Shown here: piece after piece, positions 36,430 through 49,274 of the stretch
Position numbering within the stretch: position 1 is the first letter of the stretch
How the letters are laid out: each line of letters starts with the position of its first letter
NCBI RefSeq assembly: GCF_000803315.1
Contig: NZ_JRMH01000001.1
Location: forward strand, 3,286,001-3,350,000
Direction of reading: 5' to 3'
DNA: 64,000 bases
DNA from: Pectobacterium actinidiae
GTDB taxonomy: Bacteria > Pseudomonadota > Gammaproteobacteria > Enterobacterales > Enterobacteriaceae
The notes under the pieces: generated by a model
The model's input: only the letters and a program-made list of their open reading frames with translations
The model's database searches: none
Told to the model about the DNA's origin: nothing
Program-made: the position numbers and the translations under genes

Positions 36430-37944
36430 TCAATGATCGTTCATATTGTGATAAATCTGAGTTTGGCTGCGCCCCATGGCTTTAGCTTGGTACATGGCGG
36501 AATCGGCATTAATTGCCAGCGTCAGAGAATCGGTGCCGTGTTCTGGATACAGCGCAATACCGATACTGCACGATATATCCAGCTTTTTCCCATTGATCTC
36601 AAAAGGTTTATTCAATGCGTTATGGATTTTATCTGCAACATAAAGTGTATTATCAATTTCCTTAATACCCTGAAGCAGAATAATGAATTCATCACCGCTA
36701 CGACGATATACCGTATCCGAATCCCGAACCGCACCACGCATACGTGCAGCCGCTTCTTTTAATAGCAAATCGCCAACAGCATGCCCAAACGAATCGTTTA
36801 TCTGTTTAAATTTATCGAGATCCAAGAACATCAGTGCAATTTTTCTACCCGTTTGTTTGGATAACAGAATCGCTTGTTCCATTTGCTCAGCAAACGTCAG
36901 GCCATTAGCCAGTGACGTTAATGAGTCATAGTGCGCCAGTTGACGATAGTGCTCTTCGCTCCGCCGCAGCATATCAATCGCATGATATCGCTCTATGGCG
37001 ATCGCAATCAGTTGTGCCGACTTTTCGATAGAGAAAATTTCCTCTTCGGTCGGCACATACACTTTACGATGATAAACACTTAAAACACCTAATATTTCTT
37101 TGTTCTGACCAATGATAGGTTCAGACCAGCAGGAACGCAGCCCGGCATATAACGCGAGCCCTTTATATAAAGACCAATGCGGATGCACGGAAATATCGTC
37201 AGCAATCACGCGTTTTCCGGTATAGGCCGCTGTACCAAACGAAGCCACACCATCGGCAATTTTCACGTTGTGAATGGCATTTTTATAAAAACCTGGCAGG
37301 CTCGGTGCCGATCCAAGCGTCAAACATTTCTTTTCTTTATCAACGAGCAGTACAGAACAAACGATACGACCAGGGTTTTTTTCCTCAACGCTGAAAATGA
37401 TCGCATCCAGGATATCCTTCAGCGGCGCGCCGCTTGATAACAACTCCAGCGCACGATTGTATGAATTATCATGATGTTCCTGCGATTTTCGCTCGGTAAT
37501 ATCTAACTTAATGCCGACATACTGGGTCGTGTTACTCGCCTTATTATATATTTTAACGATATTGGCCTTTTCCCAATACAACTGCCCATCTTTACGCCGG
37601 TTAACGAACTCACCACTCCAAACATTACCTTTATTTATGGTAGTCCACAGATCTTCATAGACGCTGGCGTTGGTCATGCCAGAGTTTAATATATTCGTTT
37701 TTTTGCCAATAACTTCATCCGGCATATAGCCAGACATAGTAATAAACTGACGATTGACGTAAATAATTTCACAATTTTCATCTGCGATCATAATTGAGGC
37801 AGGACTATATTCCATCGCAAAGAAAGTCATGTTGAGGAAATCTTGTTTTTTCTGCTCAGTTTTAAATTTTTGTTTGATTTTTCTATTTTTTACAGAAGAA
37901 AACAATAACAATAACAACAACAGGGTTATTATAATTTCATACAC
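36430..37944 (-). CDS. PAS-GAF-GGDEF protein, non-canonical (SGDEF) diguanylate cyclase
   Basis: The 504-residue protein has a short N-terminal membrane segment (IIITLLLLLLLFSSV), a PAS domain (about 40-155; NCEIIYVNRQFITMSGYMPDEVIGK), a GAF domain (about 165-325), and a GGDEF domain whose signature reads SGDEF (416-420). An inhibitory-site motif RDSD stands exactly five residues before it, so product feedback is plausible. The first residue of the signature varies in some active cyclases, so activity is possible. It matches, by place and signature, the non-canonical cyclase I recall as controlling the P. atrosepticum multi-repeat adhesin. The start is GTG at 37944 with GAGGAG upstream. Confidence 0.93.
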   Translation of the reverse strand: MYEIIITLLLLLLLFSSVKNRKIKQKFKTEQKKQDFLNMTFFAMEYSPASIMIADENCEIIYVNRQFITMSGYMPDEVIGKKTNILNSGMTNASVYEDLWTTINKGNVWSGEFVNRRKDGQLYWEKANIVKIYNKASNTTQYVGIKLDITERKSQEHHDNSYNRALELLSSGAPLKDILDAIIFSVEEKNPGRIVCSVLLVDKEKKCLTLGSAPSLPGFYKNAIHNVKIADGVASFGTAAYTGKRVIADDISVHPHWSLYKGLALYAGLRSCWSEPIIGQNKEILGVLSVYHRKVYVPTEEEIFSIEKSAQLIAIAIERYHAIDMLRRSEEHYRQLAHYDSLTSLANGLTFAEQMEQAILLSKQTGRKIALMFLDLDKFKQINDSFGHAVGDLLLKEAAARMRGAVRDSDTVYRRSGDEFIILLQGIKEIDNTLYVADKIHNALNKPFEINGKKLDISCSIGIALYPEHGTDSLTLAINADSAMYQAKAMGRSQTQIYHNMNDH

Positions 37945-38733
37945 AATAACACTCTCCTCAGGCCCGAGCGGTCCTGATCGTACAAATCACAATGCTGATG
38001 ACGAAAAATCCCGGTAACAAACCCCTACCCCGTAAATTTTCAGGATGGGTGCATTTCCGGAGAGCAGAAAGGATGAAAGAAAAAACGCTCCGTGAAGCAG
38101 GAGTGTTTAGAAACATAGCAACGTAAGCATAAAGCCCTCGCATATGACTGTGCGCAGATAAAAACAACAAATTCAAAAGAGTATCTTAATTTAATAGTAG
38201 TAATTGTTCGGGTTATAAGCTTTTCTAATGGAATAAAAGAATATTCCTAAGGGTACATGGCAATATATTCTGAACATCAAATTTTTGTAAGCAAATCAAT
38301 TATACCAATAAGTATCATTGTTTTAATCAACAAAATCTATCACAAAGTGATTTTCGATCGTTAACAGTAAACATTATATTTTTTTACCATTAAAAATCAA
38401 ATAATTAAAAGAAAAAAATAAAATCATTAACGCAAGCGTCTGATTATATATGTCATAATTTGATGCAAAATTCACAACGCTTCTCCTCATGGCTTTATTG
38501 AAATTAAACACTGCCATAACAAATAAAATAAGAATTAAATAACAAAAATAGAACAAAAATCAGCATTATGAATTGATATTCAGAAAAAGAGGACAGCTAG
38601 CGAAAGAGGCGGCATTTTGTACAGCCATGAAATATTAGGAAATATAATGAATTACTATGAAGGAGAAAAAAATGGATGGGTATACAGCAGTACTCTAATG
38701 TGAAAAGTGATAGCCTAAACAATAGGTTATCAC
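37945..38733. other. AT-rich gene-free stretch between the cyclase and pdeH
   Basis: These 789 bp carry no convincing gene. The cyclase promoter must lie in the left part. The section 38160-38580 is strongly AT-rich. A good ribosome site AAGGAG stands before ATG at 38672, but the frame stops after 8 codons (38698). The stretch could hold decayed coding DNA or an uncharacterised small RNA; neither is shown. Confidence 0.5.
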
Positions 38734-39525
38734 CTAGAGTTCGATCTTCAACATCTCAAAATTCTCAAACGGCTGAGGGCGCGAGAGGTAGTATCCCTGG
38801 GCAGCATAAGCATGCGATGTCTGAACAATAGCCCACTCTTCCTGTGTTTCTATTCCTTCAATGACCACATAATTGCAAAAACGCGATAGCAAAGCGATCA
38901 GTGCAGGGAAAACGGTTTTCCCTTCGCTACTTTGTTGCAGGAGAATGAAGAGCTCACGTGCCACTTTGATGCAATCATACTGGGCCAGCATGAGTGATGA
39001 AAAATTCGCCATACCGCAACCGAAATCATCCAGCCACAGTGTTTGTGCTTCTGGGAGCTTGGTTAAGATTTCTTTTGGCAGCCCTCCCTGATTCTCGACC
39101 ATTTCAAAACGAATCCAGGGCATTGAAGCGATCAGACGTTTGGCTTCCAGATTATTTTGCAACGCCAGTAGCGTCATACCATCAATGTTGACGGAGGCAA
39201 AAAGATCGTCGCGAATAAATCGAAAACTCCACTGAGATAGAAGTTGCAGTTGTTCTACAATAATTAACAGTCGGGTTTCAACATCGATATTCGCGAAGTA
39301 TTTTTCAGGAGAGATGAATTTTTGCGGCAGGGTAGGAAAAAAAACGGAAGTCAGTAACTCAATAGCCATTAATTTACCGGATGTTCGGTAAATGGGCTGA
39401 AAAGTATACCGCCGTTGGCATTGGAGCCAGTAATCAGCGCCTAATGGCTCCGCGTCTCCCTGTTGGAGAAACCCTGCCCCAACCTGATTAAAATGACCTT
39501 CCTGCTGCACTATGAGTTCCGCCAT
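38734..39525 (-). CDS. pdeH: EAL-domain c-di-GMP phosphodiesterase, PdeH (YhjH) type
   Basis: This 263-residue EAL protein aligns by eye with E. coli PdeH along its length: WLQCQRRYTFQPIYRTSGKLMAIELLT, SVNIDGMTLLALQ, LWLDDFGCGMANFSSL, IKVARELF and AAQGYYLSRPQPF. Key residues are kept: the glutamate of the ELL-type EAL motif, the Asn of VNID, the double Asp of DDFG, the Lys of IKVA and the Glu of EGIE. It should therefore hydrolyse c-di-GMP to pGpG. In E. coli PdeH lowers c-di-GMP during motility. Here it sits beside the adhesin locus and a cyclase, so it probably sets the LapD input. The ribosome site is weak. Confidence 0.93.
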   Translation of the reverse strand: MAELIVQQEGHFNQVGAGFLQQGDAEPLGADYWLQCQRRYTFQPIYRTSGKLMAIELLTSVFFPTLPQKFISPEKYFANIDVETRLLIIVEQLQLLSQWSFRFIRDDLFASVNIDGMTLLALQNNLEAKRLIASMPWIRFEMVENQGGLPKEILTKLPEAQTLWLDDFGCGMANFSSLMLAQYDCIKVARELFILLQQSSEGKTVFPALIALLSRFCNYVVIEGIETQEEWAIVQTSHAYAAQGYYLSRPQPFENFEMLKIEL

Positions 39526-40246
<721 letters not shown>

Positions 40247-40264
40247 GCATCCGTTTACGAACGA

Positions 40265-40645
40265 TCAGCTTTCGATAATCACCGTCGCACAGGCATAACG
40301 TCTTTCGTCAGCCAGCGTTACATGGACGTATCTGACGCCCATTTGTTCAGCCAGCTCTGCCGCTTTAGCAAAAAATCGCAGGCAAGGTTTGCCCAGTTCG
40401 TCATTAAAAACTTCAAACTGGTTGAACGCGAGCCCGTTACGGATTCCGGTGCCGAAAGCTTTTGCCGCCGCTTCTTTCACAGCAAAGCGCTTGGCGAGGA
40501 AACGGACAGGCTGCTGATGCTGCTGATAATGCGTCCATTCAGCATCCGTCAGAATGCGGCGGGCCAATCGCTCGCCTGAGCGTTCAATCACCGCGTCAAT
40601 ACGAGCGATTTCGACAATATCTGTTCCGAGCCCAAGAATCGCCAT
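40265..40645 (-). CDS. acpS: Holo-[acyl-carrier-protein] synthase
   Basis: AcpS transfers 4'-phosphopantetheine from CoA to the acyl carrier protein. The 126 residues match the family, with [29 protein letters not shown] (magnesium Asp) and [20 protein letters not shown] (catalytic Glu-Lys motif). Its start codon touches the pdxJ stop at 40645, so the two are translationally linked, as in E. coli. Confidence 0.98.
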   Translation of the reverse strand: MAILGLGTDIVEIARIDAVIERSGERLARRILTDAEWTHYQQHQQPVRFLAKRFAVKEAAAKAFGTGIRNGLAFNQFEVFNDELGKPCLRFFAKAAELAEQMGVRYVHVTLADERRYACATVIIES

Positions 40646-41376
40646 CAGCGGCGTGCTTCTCGCATCAGATTCTTCATTTCTGCAACGGCATCCTTCAGAC
40701 CGCTCATCACCGCACGACCAATAATCGCATGCCCAATATTCAATTCGTACATTTCCGGCAACGCAGCGATCGGCTGCACGTTATGGTACGTCAGACCGTG
40801 ACCGGCATTGACCTTGAGCCCCTGCGCCGCGGCGTAAGTGGCAGCATCACGAATGCGCTCGAACTCATGCTGGCGCGTTTCGTCGTCTGGCGCATCGGCA
40901 TACGCCCCAGTATGGATTTCGATATAGGGCGCACCGCTAGCCACGGCGGCATCGATTTGCCGTTTATCCGCATCAATGAAGAGTGAAACCAAGATGTTAG
41001 CCTGACTAAGCCTGGCCACTGCGCTATCGATTTTCTCCTGCTGCCCTGCAACATCCAGCCCACCTTCGGTTGTCACTTCCTGGCGTTTTTCCGGTACCAG
41101 ACAGCAAAAATGCGGCTTCACCTCACAGGCGATGTTCAGCATTTCTTCCGTGACAGCCATTTCCAGATTCATGCGAGTTTGGAGCGTGTCTCTCAGAATC
41201 CGTACATCACGATCCGTGATATGACGACGATCTTCACGTAAATGCACAGTGATGCCATCCGCCCCCGCATGCTCAGCGATAAAAGCAGCCTGAACGGGGT
41301 CGGGATACGCCGTTCCACGCGCATTGCGCAGCGTTGCAATATGATCGATGTTAACGCCAAGCAGCAGTTCAGCCAT
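40645..41376 (-). CDS. pdxJ: Pyridoxine 5'-phosphate synthase
   Basis: PdxJ condenses deoxyxylulose 5-phosphate with 1-amino-acetone 3-phosphate to form pyridoxine phosphate, the last de novo step of vitamin B6 synthesis. The 243-residue TIM barrel starts [21 protein letters not shown] and contains [25 protein letters not shown] and [15 protein letters not shown]. It is upstream of acpS and downstream of recO on the same strand. Confidence 0.98.
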   Translation of the reverse strand: MAELLLGVNIDHIATLRNARGTAYPDPVQAAFIAEHAGADGITVHLREDRRHITDRDVRILRDTLQTRMNLEMAVTEEMLNIACEVKPHFCCLVPEKRQEVTTEGGLDVAGQQEKIDSAVARLSQANILVSLFIDADKRQIDAAVASGAPYIEIHTGAYADAPDDETRQHEFERIRDAATYAAAQGLKVNAGHGLTYHNVQPIAALPEMYELNIGHAIIGRAVMSGLKDAVAEMKNLMREARR

Positions 41377-41456
41377 GATAAATCCTCGGTAAAGTCATGC
41401 ACGATATGTGGCAGTTTACACCGATGTCACAGCGTCAGGGTACTGAGGAAACGGGA

Positions 41457-42194
41457 TTATTTATCAGAAGACGTGGGTTTGGACAAATTAGCAGCAGGAA
41501 TAAACTGGCGGAACAGTTCACGACTTTTCAGCGGTTTTCCCCCCAGATACGGCTTTAACGCGATACGAGTGAAACGCTTTGCCGCCCTCAATGTGCCAAC
41601 ATCAGGAAATTCACGCGACGCCAGCGAACGTAACTCATGCCCGGTAAAACTTTTATTATCGACCACCAGGCTGGCAATAAATCCCCTTTCCTCTCGATAC
41701 TGGTAAGTCATGGTATCCGCAACCGGTTCGCCGCTACCCGCACAATGCAGGAAATCAACGCCGTATCCCAGATAGCTCAGTAACGCTAACTCGAAGCGTC
41801 TTAATGCTGGCTCTGGAGAAGCATCTTGTGCAGCAAGATGTTGTAAACAGTGGAGATAATCGAAGAAAAGAGCGGAGTAATTGGTTTCATGTTCCAGCAC
41901 GCGAGACAGTAACTCGTTAACGTATAGACCGCTATAGAGCATCGTACCAGTCAGTGGTAGCGCGAGCGAGACAGGCTCAGCGCTGCGTAATGTTTTCACT
42001 TCTCCCCGCCCACTCCAACGCACCAGTAGCGGAGTGAAAGGCTGTAAACAGCCTTTCAGGCTAGAGCGACGGGCTCGCGCGCCTTTAGCCAGCACACGAA
42101 CTCGACCATCGCTTTCGCTGAACAGATCCAGCAATAAGCTGGTTTCGCTATAAGGTCGCCCATGCAAGACAAATGCGCGCTGCCAGCCTTCCAT
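41457..42194 (-). CDS. recO: DNA repair protein RecO
   Basis: RecO loads RecA on SSB-coated gaps in the RecFOR pathway. The 245 residues start [27 protein letters not shown], the N-terminal OB fold, and carry the helical C-terminal domain ([28 protein letters not shown]). It lies 11 bp downstream of era in the rnc-era-recO operon. Confidence 0.97.
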   Translation of the reverse strand: MEGWQRAFVLHGRPYSETSLLLDLFSESDGRVRVLAKGARARRSSLKGCLQPFTPLLVRWSGRGEVKTLRSAEPVSLALPLTGTMLYSGLYVNELLSRVLEHETNYSALFFDYLHCLQHLAAQDASPEPALRRFELALLSYLGYGVDFLHCAGSGEPVADTMTYQYREERGFIASLVVDNKSFTGHELRSLASREFPDVGTLRAAKRFTRIALKPYLGGKPLKSRELFRQFIPAANLSKPTSSDK

Positions 42195-42205
42195 CGGCGT
42201 GAACC

Positions 42206-44078
<1,873 letters not shown>

Positions 44079-45044
44079 TTAATGAATACCGCCAATGCGA
44101 CTCAAACGCACGCCGGTAGGCCATTCGCCTTCCTGCTTCTCGAAACTCATCCAGATAGCGGTAGCTTTACCGACCAGATTTCTCTCCGGCACAAAGCCCC
44201 AATAGCGACTATCCAAACTGTTGTCGCGGTTATCGCCCATCATGAAGTAGTTTCCTGCTGGGACAACCCATGTCGCAAGCTGCTGCTGCGATTGCTGGTA
44301 ATAACCACCGAGCTGATCCTGCTGACCCGGCACCAACAGAATATTATGCGTTACATTGCCTAATGACTCTTTGCGTGCGCCCATACGGACCCCTTCCACG
44401 CTGTTGTCATTAGCAGGCACCTCATAAAATCCGCTGCGTGATTCCAGCCCAGGCTGGTTGAAGGTCTGAACAAAATCGCTAGGCTGTACGTTACTGTATG
44501 TCACTGCCAGTGCCGTATCGCACGCCTGTTGCCCCTGACAGGATGGACGAATCGTCACCTGTTTGGTTATCGGGTTATAGCTAACGCGATCGCCTGGTAC
44601 ACCGACTACTCGCTTGATGAAGTCCACTTTAGGATCGGACGGGTATTTAAACACGACCACGTCGCCACGCTTCGGGTGACCCGTTTCGATCAGCGTTTTT
44701 TGCGTGAAGGGTTCTTTAATCCCATAAGCAAATTTTTCCACCAGAATAAAGTCACCGATCAACAGCGTCGGCATCATCGAACCCGATGGAATTTGAAACG
44801 GTTCATAAATGAAGGAGCGCACAACCAATACCAAAGCTACAACCGGGAACACGGACGCAATCGTCTCAATCCAGCCTGGTTGTTGAATCGCTTTCGATGA
44901 AACCGCGCCATCAGCCAGATCGGCACCGCTCATCGCAGCAAATTTCTTCCGGCGAGCAGGAGCCCAGACCAAGCGTTCTAAACACCAGACAATCCCCGTG
45001 ACCAGCGTCACCAATGCCAGAATTACGGCAAACATATTGGCCAT
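44079..45044 (-). CDS. lepB: Signal peptidase I
   Basis: LepB removes signal peptides from exported proteins at the periplasmic face of the inner membrane. The 321 residues have two transmembrane segments (about 4-22 and 60-78). The catalytic serine S89 lies in PSGSMMPTLL and the lysine K144 in DFIKRVVGVPGDRV. The boxes GDNRDNSLDSRYWGFVP and ATAIWMSF are intact. It is 16 bp downstream of lepA, as in the lepA-lepB operon. Confidence 0.99.
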   Translation of the reverse strand: MANMFAVILALVTLVTGIVWCLERLVWAPARRKKFAAMSGADLADGAVSSKAIQQPGWIETIASVFPVVALVLVVRSFIYEPFQIPSGSMMPTLLIGDFILVEKFAYGIKEPFTQKTLIETGHPKRGDVVVFKYPSDPKVDFIKRVVGVPGDRVSYNPITKQVTIRPSCQGQQACDTALAVTYSNVQPSDFVQTFNQPGLESRSGFYEVPANDNSVEGVRMGARKESLGNVTHNILLVPGQQDQLGGYYQQSQQQLATWVVPAGNYFMMGDNRDNSLDSRYWGFVPERNLVGKATAIWMSFEKQEGEWPTGVRLSRIGGIH

Positions 45045-45060
45045 GCCAACTCCTCAGAAT

Positions 45061-46860
45061 TTATTTACTGTCTTTGCCGACGTGCAGAATTGCCAGAAAC
45101 GCCTCTTGCGGCAGTTCGACATTACCGACCTGCTTCATACGCTTCTTACCGTCTTTCTGTTTCTGCAACAGTTTCTTCTTACGGCTGACGTCGCCACCAT
45201 AACACTTGGCCAGTACGTTTTTACGCAATTGCTTAACCGTAGAACGCGCAATAATGTGGTTACCAATTGCGGCCTGAATCGCGATATCAAACTGCTGACG
45301 CGGGATCAGTTCTTTCATTTTTTCGACGAACTCACGGCCACGATACTGTGAATTATCACGGTGCGTGATCAGGGCGAGAGCATCCACACGTTCGTTGTTG
45401 ATCAAGACATCAACACGCACCATGTCCGATGCCTGGAAGCGTTTGAAGCCGTAATCCAGTGATGCATAGCCACGAGAGGTTGATTTCAGGCGATCAAAGA
45501 AATCGAGCACCACTTCTGCCATCGGGATGTCATACGTCAACGCAACCTGGTTACCGTGGTACACCATGTTCGTCTGAACGCCACGTTTCTCAATACAAAG
45601 CGTAATCACGTTGCCCAGATATTCCTGAGGCATCAACATGTGACACTCGGCAATCGGTTCGCGCAGTTCCTGAATATTATTCAGCGGAGGCAGTTTCGAC
45701 GGGCTATCAACATAAATGGTTTCTTTCGCCGTCGTTTCTACTTCATACACAACCGTCGGTGCCGTAGTGATCAATTCCAGATCGTACTCACGTTCCAGAC
45801 GCTCCTGAATGATCTCCATGTGCAGCAGCCCAAGGAAACCACAGCGGAAACCAAAGCCCAGCGCAGTAGAACTTTCTGGTTCATAGAACAGTGAGGCATC
45901 GTTGAGGCTCAGTTTGCCCAACGCATCACGGAATGCTTCATAGTCGTCGGAACTGATCGGGAACAGACCGGCATAGACCTGCGGTTTGACTTTTTTGAAG
46001 CCCGGCAACGCTTTTTCAGCCGGTTGACGCGCCAGCGTCAGCGTATCCCCAACTGGCGCCCCCAAAATATCTTTGATAGCGCACACCAACCAGCCTACTT
46101 CGCCGCAGTTCAATACATCGCGGTCGATCTGCTTCGGTGTAAAAATACCGAGACGGTCGGCGTTATACACCTGACCCGTGCTCATTACCTTAATTTTGTC
46201 GCCTTTGCGCATCGTGCCGTTTTTGATACGCACCAGTGACACAACACCAAGGTAGTTATCAAACCAGGAGTCGATAATCAGCGCCTGCAGCGGTTCATCA
46301 GGGCTACCTTCCGGCGGCGGAATATCACGCACCAGACGTTCCAGAACATCCGGCACGCCAATCCCCGTTTTTGCGGAGCAGCGCACCGCATCGGTAGCAT
46401 CAATGCCGACGATGTCTTCAATTTCCTGAGCAACACGATCTGGATCCGCGGCAGGCAGGTCGATCTTATTCAGAACCGGCACCACTTCCAGGTTCATATC
46501 CAGCGCGGTATAGCAGTTTGCCAGCGTTTGAGCTTCAACACCCTGCCCAGCGTCAACGACAAGCAGAGCACCTTCACAGGCGGCGAGCGAACGTGAAACT
46601 TCATAAGAGAAGTCAACGTGCCCAGGCGTATCGATGAAGTTTAACTGGTAGGTTTGGCCGTCCTGCGCTTTATAATCCAGCGTGACGCTTTGCGCTTTAA
46701 TCGTTATTCCACGTTCACGTTCCAGATCCATGGAATCCAGAACCTGCGCAGCCATTTCACGTTCGGTTAAACCGCCGCAAATCTGGATAATACGGTCAGA
46801 TAACGTTGATTTACCGTGGTCGATATGGGCAATAATGGAGAAATTTCGTATATGCTTCAT
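45061..46860 (-). CDS. lepA: Elongation factor 4 (LepA GTPase)
   Basis: LepA is a ribosome-binding GTPase that affects translation initiation and elongation under stress. From ATG at 46860 the product is 599 residues, the E. coli length: [20 protein letters not shown] (G1), [14 protein letters not shown] (G3), [12 protein letters not shown] (G4) and the C-terminal segment [25 protein letters not shown]. The frame is open for 33 more codons upstream, but these have no family match, and AAGGTAG stands before 46860. Confidence 0.98.
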   Translation of the reverse strand: MKHIRNFSIIAHIDHGKSTLSDRIIQICGGLTEREMAAQVLDSMDLERERGITIKAQSVTLDYKAQDGQTYQLNFIDTPGHVDFSYEVSRSLAACEGALLVVDAGQGVEAQTLANCYTALDMNLEVVPVLNKIDLPAADPDRVAQEIEDIVGIDATDAVRCSAKTGIGVPDVLERLVRDIPPPEGSPDEPLQALIIDSWFDNYLGVVSLVRIKNGTMRKGDKIKVMSTGQVYNADRLGIFTPKQIDRDVLNCGEVGWLVCAIKDILGAPVGDTLTLARQPAEKALPGFKKVKPQVYAGLFPISSDDYEAFRDALGKLSLNDASLFYEPESSTALGFGFRCGFLGLLHMEIIQERLEREYDLELITTAPTVVYEVETTAKETIYVDSPSKLPPLNNIQELREPIAECHMLMPQEYLGNVITLCIEKRGVQTNMVYHGNQVALTYDIPMAEVVLDFFDRLKSTSRGYASLDYGFKRFQASDMVRVDVLINNERVDALALITHRDNSQYRGREFVEKMKELIPRQQFDIAIQAAIGNHIIARSTVKQLRKNVLAKCYGGDVSRKKKLLQKQKDGKKRMKQVGNVELPQEAFLAILHVGKDSK

Positions 46861-47156
46861 TATAAAAATTTTTCTACCTTGATATTCCTGAAATTCTTGC
46901 CGATGGGCATGCGCATAGGTGAAAACAGCAGCGATGTTATTCCACCTGAATCGCAGCATTCTACATGCGAGAAGCGTGAAAACCTAGTCATGTCCGGTGC
47001 ATTCCCCTTGATTATGACGGTTTTATTTGGAATAGCAGAACAACAAGAGGAAAGCAGGAAGTAAAGTGTCATTACGTGGCAAACATCGTGTCGAAAGATA
47101 ACAAACAAGTAAGCAATGTTTCCTCACCGCGCGCCGTTTACGCTCGGGTGAACAGG
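46861..47156. other. rseC-lepA spacer
   Basis: This 296-bp spacer lies between rseC and lepA, both on the minus strand. It presumably holds the lepA promoter and the end of the rse transcript. I see no gene or strong hairpin. Confidence 0.5.
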
Positions 47157-47609
47157 TCAATTTTGTAATAGAGTGCCCGGCAGTGCGATTTGCAGGATAA
47201 CAGGCTCATAACGCTTATTCTTACCCAACTGCTTCGCCCAGCGCTTCACGCCGATAAACGCTACGCCACCGCCCAACAGCGCACCAATAACCGCGGCCAG
47301 ATCGGTGCCGAATAACGTTTGGCAGATCGCCGCGCCAAGCAACAGGCCAACCAGCGGAACGAAATAAACCAGAGCAGCGGAAAACAGCAATCTCCCCTCA
47401 GAAATCCCCAATTCCACTTTTTGTCCCACTTCTAACGGCTGATCGTAAGGAACATACAGCGTATTTTCGGCAGAAAGCCCAAGCTGACTTAATAAACCTG
47501 TTCCACACGACGAGCGGGATTTGCAACTACCGCACCCCGCGCTCGACTCACACTGCAGTTCTACGATTCCATCCCGCCATGAAACCACTGTCGCCCATTC
47601 TCTGATCAC
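47157..47609 (-). CDS. rseC: SoxR-reducing system protein RseC
   Basis: RseC is an inner membrane protein encoded with rpoE. It helps reduce SoxR in E. coli. The 150 residues have a cysteine-rich cytoplasmic N-terminus (CESSAGCGSCKSRSSCGTG, possible Fe-S ligands) and two transmembrane helices (about 72-92 and 100-118), followed by a basic tail. It overlaps the rseB stop by 4 bp. Confidence 0.96.
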   Translation of the reverse strand: MIREWATVVSWRDGIVELQCESSAGCGSCKSRSSCGTGLLSQLGLSAENTLYVPYDQPLEVGQKVELGISEGRLLFSAALVYFVPLVGLLLGAAICQTLFGTDLAAVIGALLGGGVAFIGVKRWAKQLGKNKRYEPVILQIALPGTLLQN

Positions 47610-48568
47610 GGTTGCGCCTTCAAAATAATGCTGTCGGCCACACGTTTAGCCGTAGAAGGAGGAATATCGCCGACGACGGTAATCTCTCGGTCGCCTTTCA
47701 TGACCGTGTGGATAGAACGTCGTCCCGTGAGCACAGACTGTTCCTCGTTCACGTCAGAAGACGGGCTAATGTTAATCGAAAAGCTGAACAAACCATCGCT
47801 ATACAGACGTGTTTCAAGCGGAATGGACGAACCAGGCAATACTTTTTTGTTGTGCGAAAGCTGTTTCATCCCGACAGGCAGCCATTCCGGCATCCAGGTA
47901 AACTCGCCTTTCTCTACAGCAGGTGCGGGTAGCGCGGGAGGAAGCTTGAGCCCTTCCAGCGGACGCATCACGCTCACGACATCATCGTCAACAATCAATG
48001 ATGTCGTTAAGAATTGCTCCAACCGTCTGTCGCCATTGCGATCCTGTAAATCAATGCGCAGTGGAAGTTTCGAGTCCGCATCAATCCACACGGTATAGCT
48101 GTAGCGTGTGCCATCGCGTGAGATGACCCGAATGCCTGATGCCAGGCGATCGGCAATGCGTACCCGTCCATCAGCAGGAACAAAATCATAATAGGGCGAT
48201 AGTTTCTGAAAATCAGCGAAGACCAAAGAAGGGAGAGAATCAACGATATGATCGCTGGTAAGCGTAAACGGCTCAAAACCAGGATCGAAATAACTGACCT
48301 CATTACCACGCTGCAAAATCTCGCGTCGCGGCCCGTCCATAAACAGCAACTGCGCTAAAGCACGGTTGTTGACCACAGCATGACGGTACCGTACCGACTC
48401 GAACCCTTGCGGGGTAATGTTAATAAAGGAAATTTCGTAATTCAGAGAACGAATAGCGCCATTCATCTGTTGCAACAACGCGCCCGGTTCAACATTCTGA
48501 GCCGGGGCGAAAGTAGAATAAAACAGACTGCCAATCAGAAAACAGGCAGCGGACCAAACACGCTTCAT
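47606..48568 (-). CDS. rseB: Sigma-E regulatory protein RseB
   Basis: RseB is the periplasmic sensor that binds RseA and shields it from DegS until lipopolysaccharide or unfolded porins displace it. The 320 residues have a signal peptide (ACFLIGSLFYSTFAPAQ-NVEPG), an N-terminal LolA-like fold (YEISFINITPQGFESVRYRHAV) and a smaller C-terminal domain. Its start coincides with the last base of rseA, so the two are translationally coupled. Confidence 0.98.
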   Translation of the reverse strand: MKRVWSAACFLIGSLFYSTFAPAQNVEPGALLQQMNGAIRSLNYEISFINITPQGFESVRYRHAVVNNRALAQLLFMDGPRREILQRGNEVSYFDPGFEPFTLTSDHIVDSLPSLVFADFQKLSPYYDFVPADGRVRIADRLASGIRVISRDGTRYSYTVWIDADSKLPLRIDLQDRNGDRRLEQFLTTSLIVDDDVVSVMRPLEGLKLPPALPAPAVEKGEFTWMPEWLPVGMKQLSHNKKVLPGSSIPLETRLYSDGLFSFSINISPSSDVNEEQSVLTGRRSIHTVMKGDREITVVGDIPPSTAKRVADSIILKAQP

Positions 48569-49215
48569 TACCGGGGCTGTGTTCCTAATGATTGAGTACC
48601 GGGAACCTGAATTGCCGCTTGCTGATCGTCCTGCGGCAGAGCGTGTTCAGCATGCAGTCGGCGCTGTAATTCGTAGTCCTGCAAAATAGCATTGAGGCGA
48701 TTACGCTGCATGTCGGATTTTTGTTGACCGCTGTTAGGGGAAACATTTTCTGACGGCACGCCCAAACTGACGGGAGAGGCTGTGCCCATAGCAGGTAAGG
48801 TGCTGAACACGCCGGATTCCACAACATGCTCAGAAGCATTGCCCTGCTGGTAATTTTGTACGCCAACAATCACCGCTAAAGATACGCAGGCTGCAACACC
48901 GACTTGCGTCAGTTGACTGCCCCACGGGCGGATTTTGTGCCAGAAAGGCATCTTGGTCCACTGGACAGGCTGTGGCTGAGATTCAGGCTGCGCTTGTGGA
49001 ACCAGACGAACAGGTTCTTTTTCGATTGCAGCGGCAACACGAGAAGCGATGTCGAGGTGGATCACGTTTTCACTCACATCACCACGCATCGCATCACGAA
49101 TCAGATGATAACTTTGCCAACTTTGCTGCAACGCATCATCCCGTGACAGTGCGCCTAACAGTTCGGAATCTACTGCTTCGCCATCCATTAAAGCGGAAAG
49201 TTTCTCTTTCTGCAT
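48568..49215 (-). CDS. rseA: Anti-sigma-E factor RseA
   Basis: RseA is a single-pass inner membrane protein that holds sigma-E inactive and is destroyed by DegS and RseP on envelope stress. The 215 residues contain the anti-sigma domain (1-70, MQKEKLSALMDGEAVDSELLGALSRDD), one transmembrane helix (about 99-118, TQVGVAACVSLAVIVGVQNY) and a Gln-rich periplasmic domain. It lies 59 bp downstream of rpoE. Confidence 0.98.
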   Translation of the reverse strand: MQKEKLSALMDGEAVDSELLGALSRDDALQQSWQSYHLIRDAMRGDVSENVIHLDIASRVAAAIEKEPVRLVPQAQPESQPQPVQWTKMPFWHKIRPWGSQLTQVGVAACVSLAVIVGVQNYQQGNASEHVVESGVFSTLPAMGTASPVSLGVPSENVSPNSGQQKSDMQRNRLNAILQDYELQRRLHAEHALPQDDQQAAIQVPGTQSLGTQPR

Positions 49216-49274
49216 ACCGACACCCTTACCTTGTCAAATCCATCATTAGTCATGCGGATAGCTGAAAACACTAG

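Noticed and set aside
38374..38556. 60-codon hydrophobic frame on the minus strand
   Set aside because: It lies in very AT-rich DNA where Phe/Leu/Ile-rich frames arise by chance; no ribosome site or recognisable family.
38672..38698. Mini-ORF with a good ribosome site (8 codons, MDGYTAVL)
   Set aside because: Too short to claim as a gene and no context; noted only as a possible remnant.
46861..46959. 33-codon N-terminal extension of lepA
   Set aside because: It has no similarity to LepA, and the family start with a ribosome site is at 46860.
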